Shown: positions 25,132-33,192 of the stretch, piece by piece
Layout of the letters: every line of letters begins with the position of its first letter
How positions within the stretch are numbered: position 1 is the first letter of the stretch
Position numbers and translations under genes: made by a program
Assembly: GCA_030621215.1 (NCBI GenBank)
Contig: JAUXIC010000003.1
Span: 1-55,251, forward strand
DNA: 55,251 nucleotides
Source: Caldisericota bacterium
Lineage (GTDB): Bacteria > Caldisericota > Caldisericia > Caldisericales > Caldisericaceae
Direction of reading: 5' to 3'
Notes under the pieces: model-generated
Seen by the model: the letters and a program-made list of their open reading frames with translations, nothing else
What the model was told of the DNA's origin: nothing
Database searches by the model: none

Positions 25132-26392
25132 TTTTTCCTCCCTCTAAATACTCCACAATGCTTTGCGCAGCCTTTTTGCCATCTGCTACACATTCAACAA
25201 CAGTACTTGCTCCCCTTACAATATCGCCTCCGGCGAAAACACCTTTTACGTTTGTCATCAAGCCATCACTGACTTTTATTAAACCCTTCTCGTCTCTTTT
25301 CACCTCAGGAAAATAAACATCAGCTTTTTGCCCTATGGCAATCACCACGGCATCAAGAGGAATTATAAAATCAGAATTTGGGACTGGCACAGGGTGTCTC
25401 CTTCCAGACACATCCTTCTCATCAAGATGTGCCCTTGTCACAACAAGTCCCTCTACCCTTTTATCTCCTTTAATTTCCTTTGGAATTGCAAGAAACTGGA
25501 ATGTTACGCCTACTTCTATCGCTTCTTCAATTTCTTTCTTGAACGCTTTTAACTCTTTTATGCCTCTTCGATATATCACCTCGACATCGCGCAGTGGATC
25601 TTCAATTTTCAAAACACTTGCTACTTCCACTGCCACATTACCACCACCTATTACTCCTACTCTTTTAAAATGGGGTAATTTAGTGCCGGATTTTGCCCGT
25701 TTAAGAAGTTCCCGCGAATAGTAAACACCGTCTAAATTATTTCCGGGTATATCTAAATCAAGTTCATCTGAAAGGCCTGTTGCAATAAAAATTGCGCCGT
25801 ACTCTTTATTTAATTCTCCCACTGATTTTATTGTGGCATCTTTTATCTCCGACACAAAATTTTGATGAATGAAACGGGCTTCTTTTTTTTCTATTTCTTC
25901 AGGAAGTCGTGTTGCAGATATTTCATTAGCAGGAATTCCTCCCAACTGCTTCTTTTCAAAAACGACCGGCAGATAGCCAAATCTTCTTAGCTCTCTTGCG
26001 CAGGCAAGACCTGCAGGCCCACCACCTACAATGGCAATTCTTTCCTTTGTAGCAGGCACAAGTTCAAGGTTCTTGGAAGGATCCGTATTATCCGTTATAT
26101 ATCTATGAAGCTCTCTAATTTTAATGGGTGTATCCATTTTTATCCTTGTGCAAACACTTTGACAGAAGCTCTCTTCAGGGCAAATTCTGCCGCATGTTTC
26201 AATAAGAGGATGCGCTTCCTGGATAATTTCTCTTGCCCCTTTTAGATTACTGGTGCGTATAGATTGAATAAATTCAGTAATGGGAACATGGGCTGGACAT
26301 GCCGCTTCGCAGGGGGCATCATAACAATAAAGACAGCGTTCAGCTTCTATCTCGGCTTGCTCTTCTGAAAATGTTTTTTCGATTTCTTCCAT
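25124..26392 (-). CDS. preT: PreT-like NAD(P)H oxidoreductase with Fe-S clusters and FAD
   Basis: A 422-residue flavoprotein like the glutamate synthase small subunit. The N-terminal helical domain has CLYCYDAPCEAACP and CGRICPEESFCQSVC for two 4Fe-4S clusters; IAIVGGGPAGLACA binds FAD (about residue 120) and VGVIGGGNVAVEVA binds NAD(P) (about 245). FAGGDIVRGASTVVECVADGKKAA closes the fold. It feeds electrons from NAD(P)H to PreA or takes them from the hydroxylase. It is the first gene of the nine-gene operon, behind a strong promoter and AAAGGAG, and overlaps preA by eight bases. Confidence 0.88.
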   Translation of the reverse strand: MEEIEKTFSEEQAEIEAERCLYCYDAPCEAACPAHVPITEFIQSIRTSNLKGAREIIQEAHPLIETCGRICPEESFCQSVCTRIKMDTPIKIRELHRYITDNTDPSKNLELVPATKERIAIVGGGPAGLACARELRRFGYLPVVFEKKQLGGIPANEISATRLPEEIEKKEARFIHQNFVSEIKDATIKSVGELNKEYGAIFIATGLSDELDLDIPGNNLDGVYYSRELLKRAKSGTKLPHFKRVGVIGGGNVAVEVASVLKIEDPLRDVEVIYRRGIKELKAFKKEIEEAIEVGVTFQFLAIPKEIKGDKRVEGLVVTRAHLDEKDVSGRRHPVPVPNSDFIIPLDAVVIAIGQKADVYFPEVKRDEKGLIKVSDGLMTNVKGVFAGGDIVRGASTVVECVADGKKAAQSIVEYLEGGKNV

Positions 26393-26427
26393 TATACCTT
26401 TACTCCTTTGCTATATTCGTTAAAATT

Positions 26428-26455
26428 TATTATACCCTCGTTTAATAAACTGTCA
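26428..26455 (-). promoter_or_regulatory. Promoter of the preT-preA-molybdenum hydroxylase operon
   Basis: Minus-strand TTGACA (complement of 26450-26455), 16-base spacer and TATAAT (complement of 26428-26433): both boxes are perfect. It drives the nine genes from 26392 down to 16504, none of which is separated by more than a few bases. Confidence 0.8.
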
Positions 26456-26515
26456 AGAAAAAGCGGATTAAATCATTTGAAAAATATTATCCTCTGCTGC
26501 ATCCGATTACCTTAC

Positions 26516-26538
26516 CTGTGTCACAAAATCTGACACAG
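26516..26538. promoter_or_regulatory. Perfect inverted repeat upstream of the purine-base operon
   Basis: CTGTGTCA, a 7-base spacer and TGACACAG. It is 60 bases upstream of the -35 box and about 55 bases beyond the rsmI stop codon. No T run follows on either strand, so it looks more like a protein-binding site than a terminator; its function is unknown. Confidence 0.45.
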
Positions 26539-26593
26539 TATAGAAGAAAATTATATGGATAACAGGGTATTAAAACCCAGAGCAAACAAAGCA

Positions 26594-27262
26594 CTATTTG
26601 TAAGACACGATTATAATGACTTCCCCTTTTACTGAGCGGCGGTCCTCCAGTTCACTAAGAATATCTGACGCTTTACCTCTCAATGCTTCCTCATGAATCT
26701 TTGTAATTTCACGGGTTACTGCAACATTTACATCGCCTGCACTTTCTATAAGCTCAGAGAGAAATTGCTTTACCCTGAAGGGGGATTCAAAAAAAATAAC
26801 AGGGCCGGGGAAATCTTTGAATTCCTGCAAAATCTTTTTCCTTTTCCCTTTCTTTCTTGGGAGAAATCCATAAAAAATAAAATGAGCTGGGGAAAACCCT
26901 GAAAGAAGAAGTGCCGGGACAAAAGAAGTAGGACCAGGCAAAACCTCAACATGTATTCCTTTATCAATACAAGCTTTAATAAGTTTGTAGCCAGGATCAG
27001 AAATCCCAGGAGTACCTGCATCTGTCACAAGAGCAATCTCTTTTCCTCTTTCCATCTCCTCCACAAGTTTTTCCAGCTTACGTGTACTGGAATAACTATG
27101 GAAACTTGTAACCGGAGTGTGTATAGCGTATTTGTTTAATAAAATACGGGTAACCCGCGTGTCTTCTGAAGCTATAAGATCCACTTCCCTCAACACAAGA
27201 ATTACCCGTAGCGTAATGTCCTTTAAATTGCCAATTGGCGTAGGACAGACATGCAAACTCAT
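26594..27262 (-). CDS. rsmI: 16S rRNA (cytidine-1402-2'-O)-methyltransferase RsmI
   Basis: A 222-residue tetrapyrrole-methylase-fold enzyme that methylates C1402 in the ribosomal P site. CPTPIGNLKDITLR at the N-terminus, ASEDTRVTRILLNKY, LVTDAGTPGISDPG and VLPGPTSFVPALLLSG are the characteristic SAM-binding segments; FYGFLPRKKGKRKK and FFESPFR follow. Its ATG shares one base with the infB stop codon (TAATG), so it is the last gene of the rimP-nusA-infB operon. That position is not the usual one, where rbfA normally follows infB. Confidence 0.93.
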   Translation of the reverse strand: MSLHVCPTPIGNLKDITLRVILVLREVDLIASEDTRVTRILLNKYAIHTPVTSFHSYSSTRKLEKLVEEMERGKEIALVTDAGTPGISDPGYKLIKACIDKGIHVEVLPGPTSFVPALLLSGFSPAHFIFYGFLPRKKGKRKKILQEFKDFPGPVIFFESPFRVKQFLSELIESAGDVNVAVTREITKIHEEALRGKASDILSELEDRRSVKGEVIIIVSYK

Positions 27263-29154
27263 TATTTTGTATCAGATTCGCTGCTCTTACTTATTTCGAT
27301 TTCGTCTCCCACTTTAATATCGTTAAAGTTTTTCAATCCTATACCACATTCATATCCCTTTGCAACTTCTTTTGTATCCTTTTTAAATCTTTTCAAAGAT
27401 GAAACCACTGTATTGTATATAACGGCATTGTCACGCAAGACTTTTGCTTTGGCATCCCTTACTATCTTTCCCTCACTAACAATGCAGCCAGCAATCGTAC
27501 CGGCGCCACTTACCTTAAATACCTGTTTTACAGTAGCCCTGCCAACCACCGCTTCTTTAACTTCTAGTTTAACCATACCCTTAAGTAATCGTTCAATATC
27601 GTCTATTAATTCAAAGATAATATCATAAGTTCTTATTTCTATTTTTCTCGCCTGGGCATCTTTTTTAGCCTCAGCAGTAGGACGTACGCTAAAACCTAAT
27701 ATGACCGCTTTTGTCGCTTCTCCGAGCAAGATATCACTTTTAACTATTCCACCAACGCCTTCATGAATAATATCAATAGGAACGGGGGATTTAAGCTCTT
27801 TTACTGCATGTTTTACTGCTTCAAGCGAACCTTGGGTATCAGCCTTAAGAATAACAAAAAATCTTTTAATCTCCTTTTCTTCCATCTCTCTAAATAAGTC
27901 ATCCATAGTTTTAGAAACAGTCTGGGTCTCCATTTGTTGGGCTCTTCTTCCAATTTCAATCCGCTTTGTTTCCTCTTTTGCGCTCTTAATATCATCTATT
28001 ACATAAAATATCTCACCCGCCTTCGGCACACTGGGAAGTCCCGCAATTCCAACAACAGAAACAGCCTTAATTTCTTTGACCATTTTACCTCTAATATCTG
28101 TAAGGAATCTCACTCTTCCAACAACATCGCCTACTCTAATATAATCGCCTGCTTTTAATGTACCAGTTTGAACAACTACCGTAGCAAGTGGCCCGATATT
28201 TTTATGCATTTCTGATTCAATCACAGTACCTGAACAAAGGGTAGTGGGGTTTGTTTTAAGTTCAAGAAGTTCTGCCTGTAAATTAATCATTTCAAGAAGT
28301 TCTCCCACGCCTTTTCCTGTCTTTGCCGAAACATTGGCATATATTGTCGATCCTCCCCAATCCTCTGGAAGTAGGCCTCTATCGGCAAGCTGTTTCTTTA
28401 CAGCCTCCGGGTCAGCATTTGGCCTATCAATTTTATTAAGTGCCACAATAATTGGGACATCAGCAGCACGAGCATGGTCAAGCGATTCTATCGTCTGGTC
28501 CTTAATACCCTCATCTGCTGCAACAACAAGAATAACAATATCAGTAACTAACGACCCCCTTAAACGCATTTCCGTAAATGCCTCATGCCCCGGAGTATCA
28601 ATAAAGATGATTTCTTTTCCATTTATATTAACAACAGATGCGCCAATTGCCTGAGTAATTTGCCCTTTCTCCTGATCAGCAATAGACGTTTTTCTTATTG
28701 TATCAAGCAATGTAGTTTTTCCGTGGTCTACATGCCCCATGACAGTTACAACGGGTGCACGGAAACAAAATTGTTTTAAGAACTCTTTATCTTTAAACTC
28801 TGGAACGCCAAAATTTAATTCAGAAGCAAGATAATGTACTTCATTTTTTGAAAGCTTTCTGCCCGGTTTATAAGGAATTCCCAGCTTCATAATTCGCTCC
28901 CTTACTGTCCTTACCGGAACTTTAAAGCGTTTCGCAAACTCCTCAACATTAATATCACCAGCTATCTTTTGAGATTTTTTCTCCGCAACTTCCTGTTTTT
29001 TGTGCATTTCCTTAACATACTCTTCTACCAAAAAAATCGCATCAGGCTCCAGTGACGATAAATGCCCTTTCACGTCAACTCCCAATTCCCCTAAAATCTT
29101 AATCAGTTTAGGAGATTTTATTCCCAGTTTTGTAGCAACTTCATAAACTCTCAT
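27262..29154 (-). CDS. infB: Translation initiation factor IF-2
   Basis: About 630 residues. It brings initiator tRNA to the ribosome using GTP. The N-terminal IF2_N helix-turn motif (MRVYEVATKLGIKSPKL) begins at the ATG at 29154, one base after the nusA stop, and a second such module with FAKRFKVPVRTVRERIMKLG follows. The G domain has GHVDHGKTT near residue 139, DTPGH and NKIDR; domains II to IV follow with a complete C-terminal fMet-tRNA-binding barrel. The Lys/Ala-rich linker seen in many IF-2s is short. The annotated upstream Met would lie inside nusA and is rejected. Confidence 0.96.
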   Translation of the reverse strand: MRVYEVATKLGIKSPKLIKILGELGVDVKGHLSSLEPDAIFLVEEYVKEMHKKQEVAEKKSQKIAGDINVEEFAKRFKVPVRTVRERIMKLGIPYKPGRKLSKNEVHYLASELNFGVPEFKDKEFLKQFCFRAPVVTVMGHVDHGKTTLLDTIRKTSIADQEKGQITQAIGASVVNINGKEIIFIDTPGHEAFTEMRLRGSLVTDIVILVVAADEGIKDQTIESLDHARAADVPIIVALNKIDRPNADPEAVKKQLADRGLLPEDWGGSTIYANVSAKTGKGVGELLEMINLQAELLELKTNPTTLCSGTVIESEMHKNIGPLATVVVQTGTLKAGDYIRVGDVVGRVRFLTDIRGKMVKEIKAVSVVGIAGLPSVPKAGEIFYVIDDIKSAKEETKRIEIGRRAQQMETQTVSKTMDDLFREMEEKEIKRFFVILKADTQGSLEAVKHAVKELKSPVPIDIIHEGVGGIVKSDILLGEATKAVILGFSVRPTAEAKKDAQARKIEIRTYDIIFELIDDIERLLKGMVKLEVKEAVVGRATVKQVFKVSGAGTIAGCIVSEGKIVRDAKAKVLRDNAVIYNTVVSSLKRFKKDTKEVAKGYECGIGLKNFNDIKVGDEIEISKSSESDTK

Positions 29155-29155
29155 T

Positions 29156-30208
29156 TTATTTTTGTTCACTTGCACCACTTTCCTCTAATAATTCAATAAG
29201 ATGGATCCTATATCCAGTAAGATTAGAGGCAAGTTTTACATTAATGCCTCCTCCTCCAAGCGTTGAGGGATAATTTTTAGAAGAGACATAAACATTGGCT
29301 TCCGTAGTTTTAGGAATAATTTCTACTCTCTCAACTTTTCCCGGACTTAGTGCGTTCTCTATATAGATGGCTGGATTCGTATTATACCTGATCACATCAA
29401 TTCTTTCTCTGTTCAATTCTCTCGAAACAGCATTAATTCGCACGCCTTTAGTGCCAATACATGCCCCCACAGGATCGACTCGTAAATTTTTTGTAGCAAC
29501 AGCCATCTTAGTTCTTACACCCGGCTCTCTTGCAATGCCCTTAATCTCTACAATACCCTGCTGAACTTCTGGCACTTCCATATTTACGAGTCTTTCCAAA
29601 AATTCTGGGCACGCACGAGATAAAATAATTTGAGGGCCTTTAACACTGCTGCTCACCTCTTTTATTAATGCCTTCACCAGCCTGTCTTTTCTCAACTGCT
29701 CCCCGGGAATAGCTTCCTCTGGAGTTATAACCCCTTCAATGTTGTGGGGTTCAATATTTACTCCGATTTCGCCTCTTCCTTTCTTTCTTGTCACCCTTCC
29801 AGTAACCACCGTTCCTACAAGTCCAGAAAATTCTTCAAAGGCAACTTCTCGCTTTCTCTCAAGTATTTTCTGTTGGAAAACCTGCCGCGCTGTACGAATT
29901 GCTGTTGAGGAAAGCCTGCTCACTGGAATCTCAATAAGGACAGTACCGCCTATCTCCACATTATCAGTAAATTTCTTTGCCTCCTCAGCATTTACTTCAA
30001 GTACTGGATTTTCTACACTTTCCACAATTGTCTTCTCAGAGTAAATCTTAACACTGCCACGGGAAAGATCTATTTTGACAATAGAGTTCTGCTCATTAAA
30101 TGTTTTTCTATAAGCGGCTTGCAATGCCGCCTGTATAACCTCGATAATATAATCCTTGGAAACGCCTTCTTCCTCTTCTATGTTCCTCAATATATCAATA
30201 TCTATCAT
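29156..30208 (-). CDS. nusA: Transcription termination/antitermination factor NusA
   Basis: A 350-residue RNA-polymerase-binding factor. The N-terminal domain (1-120) begins IEEEEGVSKDYIIEVIQAAL; the S1 domain (about 130-195) is VGTVVTGRVTRKKGRGEIGVN; two KH domains follow with DPVGACIGTKGVRINAV. The E. coli-type acidic repeats at the C-terminus are absent, as in most non-proteobacteria. It overlaps rimP by four bases and is followed at once by infB, without the usual small ylxR/rnpM and L7Ae-like genes between them. NusA itself may act on the hairpin in the operon leader. Confidence 0.95.
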   Translation of the reverse strand: MIDIDILRNIEEEEGVSKDYIIEVIQAALQAAYRKTFNEQNSIVKIDLSRGSVKIYSEKTIVESVENPVLEVNAEEAKKFTDNVEIGGTVLIEIPVSRLSSTAIRTARQVFQQKILERKREVAFEEFSGLVGTVVTGRVTRKKGRGEIGVNIEPHNIEGVITPEEAIPGEQLRKDRLVKALIKEVSSSVKGPQIILSRACPEFLERLVNMEVPEVQQGIVEIKGIAREPGVRTKMAVATKNLRVDPVGACIGTKGVRINAVSRELNRERIDVIRYNTNPAIYIENALSPGKVERVEIIPKTTEANVYVSSKNYPSTLGGGGINVKLASNLTGYRIHLIELLEESGASEQK

Positions 30209-30657
30209 TTTTTCTCACCTCTCTTTTCCAACAACCTGCTATAAAGAGAAATTTTCACTACCCTGTCAAATGGCACTTCAAGTTTTTCTCCATTTTTTCT
30301 AAATACAACATTATCGCCAGAAAATCCTTCAAGTATAGCCTCTTCTTTTATTATATTCTCATCAACCTTAAAAGAAACTTTTACCTCATTCCCGGCAAAA
30401 ATATCAATTTCTTCCCTTGTTTTCAAAATCCTATTTAAGCCAGGCGAAGAAATTGCGATACTGTAAGCTCCTTCAAGCCCAACAGAAAAAAGTTCACTCT
30501 GAATTTCCTTCGTTACATTTTCTAAATCTTTAATACCTACAATACCGCCCCTTCGATAGATAACTGCTTCAATTCTGCCGTGCGAAACCAAACACTCTAT
30601 CAATATTAATCCAAATCGCTCAGCACTTCTCTTCACAATTTCCTTTATTCTATCCAT
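30205..30657 (-). CDS. rimP: Ribosome maturation factor RimP
   Basis: A 150-residue protein needed for 30S assembly. The N-terminal alpha/beta domain has ERFGLILIECLV and the VGIKDLENVTKEI stretch; SIAISSPGLNRILKT is the family's signature (SSPGxxRpL); the C-terminal domain is SH3-like (EAILEGFSGDNVVFRKNG). It opens the nusA operon and overlaps nusA by four bases. GGAGAG precedes the ATG. Confidence 0.92.
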   Translation of the reverse strand: MDRIKEIVKRSAERFGLILIECLVSHGRIEAVIYRRGGIVGIKDLENVTKEIQSELFSVGLEGAYSIAISSPGLNRILKTREEIDIFAGNEVKVSFKVDENIIKEEAILEGFSGDNVVFRKNGEKLEVPFDRVVKISLYSRLLEKRGEKK

Positions 30658-30680
30658 AAATTCTCTCCATCAAACGAAAA

Positions 30681-30702
30681 AGTGGGCACATTTACTCCCA
30701 CT
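30681..30702 (-). terminator. Terminator-like hairpin in the rimP-nusA-infB leader
   Basis: On the minus strand AGTGGG (complement of 30697-30702), a 10-base loop and CCCACT (complement of 30681-30686) are followed by five Ts. It lies between the promoter and the rimP start codon about 25 bases downstream, so it would stop the operon's own transcript: an attenuator candidate. Confidence 0.65.
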
Positions 30703-30724
30703 TCTCCATATAAAACCTGTATAT

Positions 30725-30752
30725 ATTGTAAAAGAAATTTTAAATTTTGCAA
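30725..30752 (-). promoter_or_regulatory. Promoter of the rimP-nusA-infB-rsmI operon
   Basis: Minus-strand TTGCAA (complement of 30747-30752), 16-base spacer, TACAAT (complement of 30725-30730). The transcript should start near 30718, giving a leader of about 60 bases that contains the hairpin at 30681-30702. Confidence 0.6.
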
Positions 30753-30996
30753 ATGTATGTAACTCATACACCCTCTTGACAAGATTTTTAATTTTGGTAC
30801 ACATAAAAGTGATAGAGAGTTTTGCAGTCACCCAATTTAGGGAGCACTACAGCAATAGATTAGTTTTAGAGAGAGGATAATAAAAGTTAGAAACGTGAAA
30901 AAGTAGAAAAAGTGAAAAGTTAAACTAAAATTTTGAAAAGGTTAATATGCAAATAGGGAAACACAAGGAGTTTTTCAGAGACCTCATTGCAATTGA
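30753..30996. other. A-rich spacer between two divergent promoters
   Basis: No convincing gene. The plus strand is strongly purine-rich (several GTGAAAA/GTAGAAAAA stretches at about 30885-30930). A TTGACA at 30776-30781 has only a poor -10 (TACACA). I see no tRNA, riboswitch or repeat that I can name. Confidence 0.4.
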
Positions 30997-31026
30997 TTGA
31001 CATATTTATATAGTGTATTGTATAAT
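30997..31026 (+). promoter_or_regulatory. Promoter of the CofE-like gene
   Basis: Perfect TTGACA (30997-31002) and perfect TATAAT (31021-31026) with an 18-base spacer. The transcript starts near 31033, so the coding start is the ATG at 31099; a TTG at 30997 in the same frame is the -35 box itself and cannot be a start. Confidence 0.8.
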
Positions 31027-31098
31027 TTTTTTAAGAAACTTCTTCAAAAGAGTATTAGGAATTTTGTCGCTTTGGTCATCCGAAGGGGAGGCGGTAGA

Positions 31099-32001
31099 AT
31101 GATAGATGCAACAAAGTTAGAATTCTATGGGCTTAGGTTGCCTATAATAGAGTTCAAGACAGATTTTAACAAGCTCTTGTTTAGATATTTCCTTGAGGCA
31201 AACATAGATCTGAAGAATAATGATGTTCTTGTAATAACTTCTAAGTATGTTCTGAAAGCTATGGGTTTAGTTGTAAACGTGTCTAAGGTACATCCAGGAT
31301 TCAGAGCAAAACTTATAAGTAGGTTTATTGGAAAAGACCCGGTAGAAACTCAAATTGTGCTTGATAATTCTCAAAAAGTCTTATTCTTTTCTACTGTTGG
31401 ATTTCTCTCTCCTTATATAAAAGACCTTGGCAAAGAGCCGGAAAAGGCTAAGCGAGCTCTTAAAGAAACACATAAATCAATACTTTTCACTATCACAAAA
31501 AATGGCTTTATCTCGACAGACTCCGGACTTGATTATTCCAATGTTCCAGAGGGATATGCAGTAGTAAATGCATGCGATTTTGACAAAATCGCACAGGAGA
31601 TAAGGAGCAGTTTGAATGAGAGATTTAATATTAATATTGCCATAGTTATAACAGACACAGAGTTTACTCTATCCAATGGTAAGTTTGGAACATTGGACTT
31701 TGCAGTTGGTTCATCAGGAATAAATGTTATAACAAGAGAATTTGGTTCGCTAGATTTGTACGGAAGGCCTAAGTTTGGAGGCATAGATATTGTTGTAGAT
31801 GAAATAAGTGCAGCAGCAGCACTGCTGATGAAACAAACAAATGAAGGAATACCTGCTGTATTAGTCAGAGGATTGGAATATGAAAGAAGCGAAGAAGGAG
31901 TAAAGGGCCTTTTGATTACAGGATATAGGAAAACAGCAAAAAAAGTAATTTTTAAAATAATTGTATTAACCCTCCTTGCAAAAATCTTTCGGATTTTATA
32001 G
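31099..32001 (+). CDS. CofE-like F420-0:gamma-glutamyl ligase family protein
   Basis: About 300 residues of the CofE family (COG1478), which joins glutamate to F420-0 using GTP. NDVLVITSKYVLKAMG matches the N-terminal strand, STDSGLDYSNVPEGYAVV the central signature, and DLYGRPKFGGIDIVVDEISAAAAL the metal/GTP region near the C-terminus. A GGGGAGG lies seven bases before the ATG. No other F420 biosynthesis gene (cofC, cofD, fbiC) is in the window, so this may be one of the CofE homologues that acts on another substrate. The last 20 residues are unusually hydrophobic and basic. Confidence 0.8.
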   Translation: MIDATKLEFYGLRLPIIEFKTDFNKLLFRYFLEANIDLKNNDVLVITSKYVLKAMGLVVNVSKVHPGFRAKLISRFIGKDPVETQIVLDNSQKVLFFSTVGFLSPYIKDLGKEPEKAKRALKETHKSILFTITKNGFISTDSGLDYSNVPEGYAVVNACDFDKIAQEIRSSLNERFNINIAIVITDTEFTLSNGKFGTLDFAVGSSGINVITREFGSLDLYGRPKFGGIDIVVDEISAAAALLMKQTNEGIPAVLVRGLEYERSEEGVKGLLITGYRKTAKKVIFKIIVLTLLAKIFRIL

Positions 32002-32232
32002 GATGCGTTTTTATTATTACACTATCAGAAAAAAGAAGTATTTTTCCTTTTAACATTTTATTCTTTTTATGCTCAGGCTTAGTTCGTATACATACCTATA
32101 ATCACTCTTAGACATCTTCTTTAACCTCCTGTATATCTTTAACTTTTGTATAGTATAATGCGTTTACAAAAGTCTCATATGTTTCGGAACTTATTCAATA
32201 GAAAATAATTAAAATTTTTTAAATAACCGAAC
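32002..32232. other. Spacer between CofE-like and DUF4349 genes
   Basis: Apart from a TATAAT at 32154-32159 without a clear -35, I see no gene. On the minus strand AGGAGG precedes an ATG at 32115, but that frame closes after five codons. Confidence 0.4.
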
Positions 32233-32258
32233 TTTTTAGACACCAGTCTGTCTAAAAA
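32233..32258. promoter_or_regulatory. Perfect palindrome before the DUF4349 gene, possible operator
   Basis: TTTTTAGACA and TGTCTAAAAA are 10-bp arms around a 6-base centre. It ends seven bases before the Shine-Dalgarno GGGAGG of the DUF4349 gene. The TAGAC/GTCTA arrangement resembles sites of TetR-type repressors; it could also fold as an RNA hairpin. Confidence 0.5.
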
Positions 32259-32274
32259 TAAAAGGGAGGAAAAA

Positions 32275-33192
32275 ATGAATGACTTTGTACATTTTTTAAA
32301 GAAAAACAAAACTGTTTTGGCGCTACTTATCATCGTGCTGATAATAGGTATCGGCGGGATAAGTTATCTCTTTCTTGGAACAAAAATAAGTAGAATCGGA
32401 AAAACAATATTTCCACAAAATCAGACAAACGAGTTTCTGTCCCCCTATTCACAAGACACAACCTTTGAAGATGAAGCTGCAAGAGAATCTGGTACCTACT
32501 TTGGTGAAAGCGATACAAATGCTCAGTTTGGCCTCAAAATAATTAAAAATGGCAGCACGAGCCTGCAGGTAGAAAAAGGGAAATTCTTCGAAGTATGGAA
32601 TAAAATCATCTTTACCGCAAAAGGTTTGGATGGCTTTGTTTCCAACTCAAACTATTACAAACAAGATGAATACTATTATGGGACTGTTAGCATAATAATC
32701 CCCTCTAAAGACTTTGACACATTTGCCGAGCAAATTTCAAAACTTGGAAAAACAGAAAATATGCGCGTGTCAACCAAGGATGTCACAGGTGAATATGTAG
32801 ATCTTTCATCAAGAATCGAAGTGCTTGAATCCCAAAAAGATCTTCTTCTTTCCTGGCTAAGCAAATCAAACGATGTAAAAGATATGATCGCATTGAGAAA
32901 TGAACTGGAAAAAGTAGAAAGTGAAATCGAACAAATCAAAGGAAGAATGAATTACATCGCATTTCACACAGATTTTTCTGAGATTACAATAAGCATCACA
33001 GAAGAAGGAAAAATTCCAGTAGAAAAACCAGAAATACTTCTGCGCCTTATTGCTGCATGGAAAATAGCATTGAACGCTTTAGTTTCTTCATTGGCTGGAT
33101 TCATAATATTTATTGGCTGGGTAATTCCATGGGTCGTTATCCTTTATATTATTTATTTAATTTATAAAAAAAGAAAAGGAGGCACGGTATGA
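32275..33192 (+). CDS. DUF4349 membrane protein
   Basis: A 305-residue protein with an N-terminal membrane helix (about 13-33), an extracytoplasmic domain, a coiled coil (about 180-220, LSSRIEVLESQKDLL to EKVESEIEQIKGRM) and a C-terminal helix (about 263-295) with a basic end. This matches DUF4349 (PF14257), described mostly as envelope lipoproteins or membrane proteins of unknown role. It is translationally coupled to the SIMPL-domain gene (four-base overlap), so both probably act together outside the membrane. A palindrome and AAAGGGAGGA lie before the ATG. Confidence 0.85.
   Translation: MNDFVHFLKKNKTVLALLIIVLIIGIGGISYLFLGTKISRIGKTIFPQNQTNEFLSPYSQDTTFEDEAARESGTYFGESDTNAQFGLKIIKNGSTSLQVEKGKFFEVWNKIIFTAKGLDGFVSNSNYYKQDEYYYGTVSIIIPSKDFDTFAEQISKLGKTENMRVSTKDVTGEYVDLSSRIEVLESQKDLLLSWLSKSNDVKDMIALRNELEKVESEIEQIKGRMNYIAFHTDFSEITISITEEGKIPVEKPEILLRLIAAWKIALNALVSSLAGFIIFIGWVIPWVVILYIIYLIYKKRKGGTV

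Noticed and set aside
30776-30804. Promoter on the plus strand with TTGACA at 30776
   Set aside because: The only -10 at proper distance is TACACA, and no gene follows before the much better promoter at 30997.
30997-31098. N-terminal extension of the CofE-like protein starting at TTG 30997
   Set aside because: That TTG is the -35 hexamer of a consensus promoter and the predicted transcript begins downstream at about 31033.
32098-32130. Minus-strand AGGAGG followed by ATG at 32115, a possible tiny gene
   Set aside because: The frame closes after five codons, so at most it is a remnant or a very short leader peptide.
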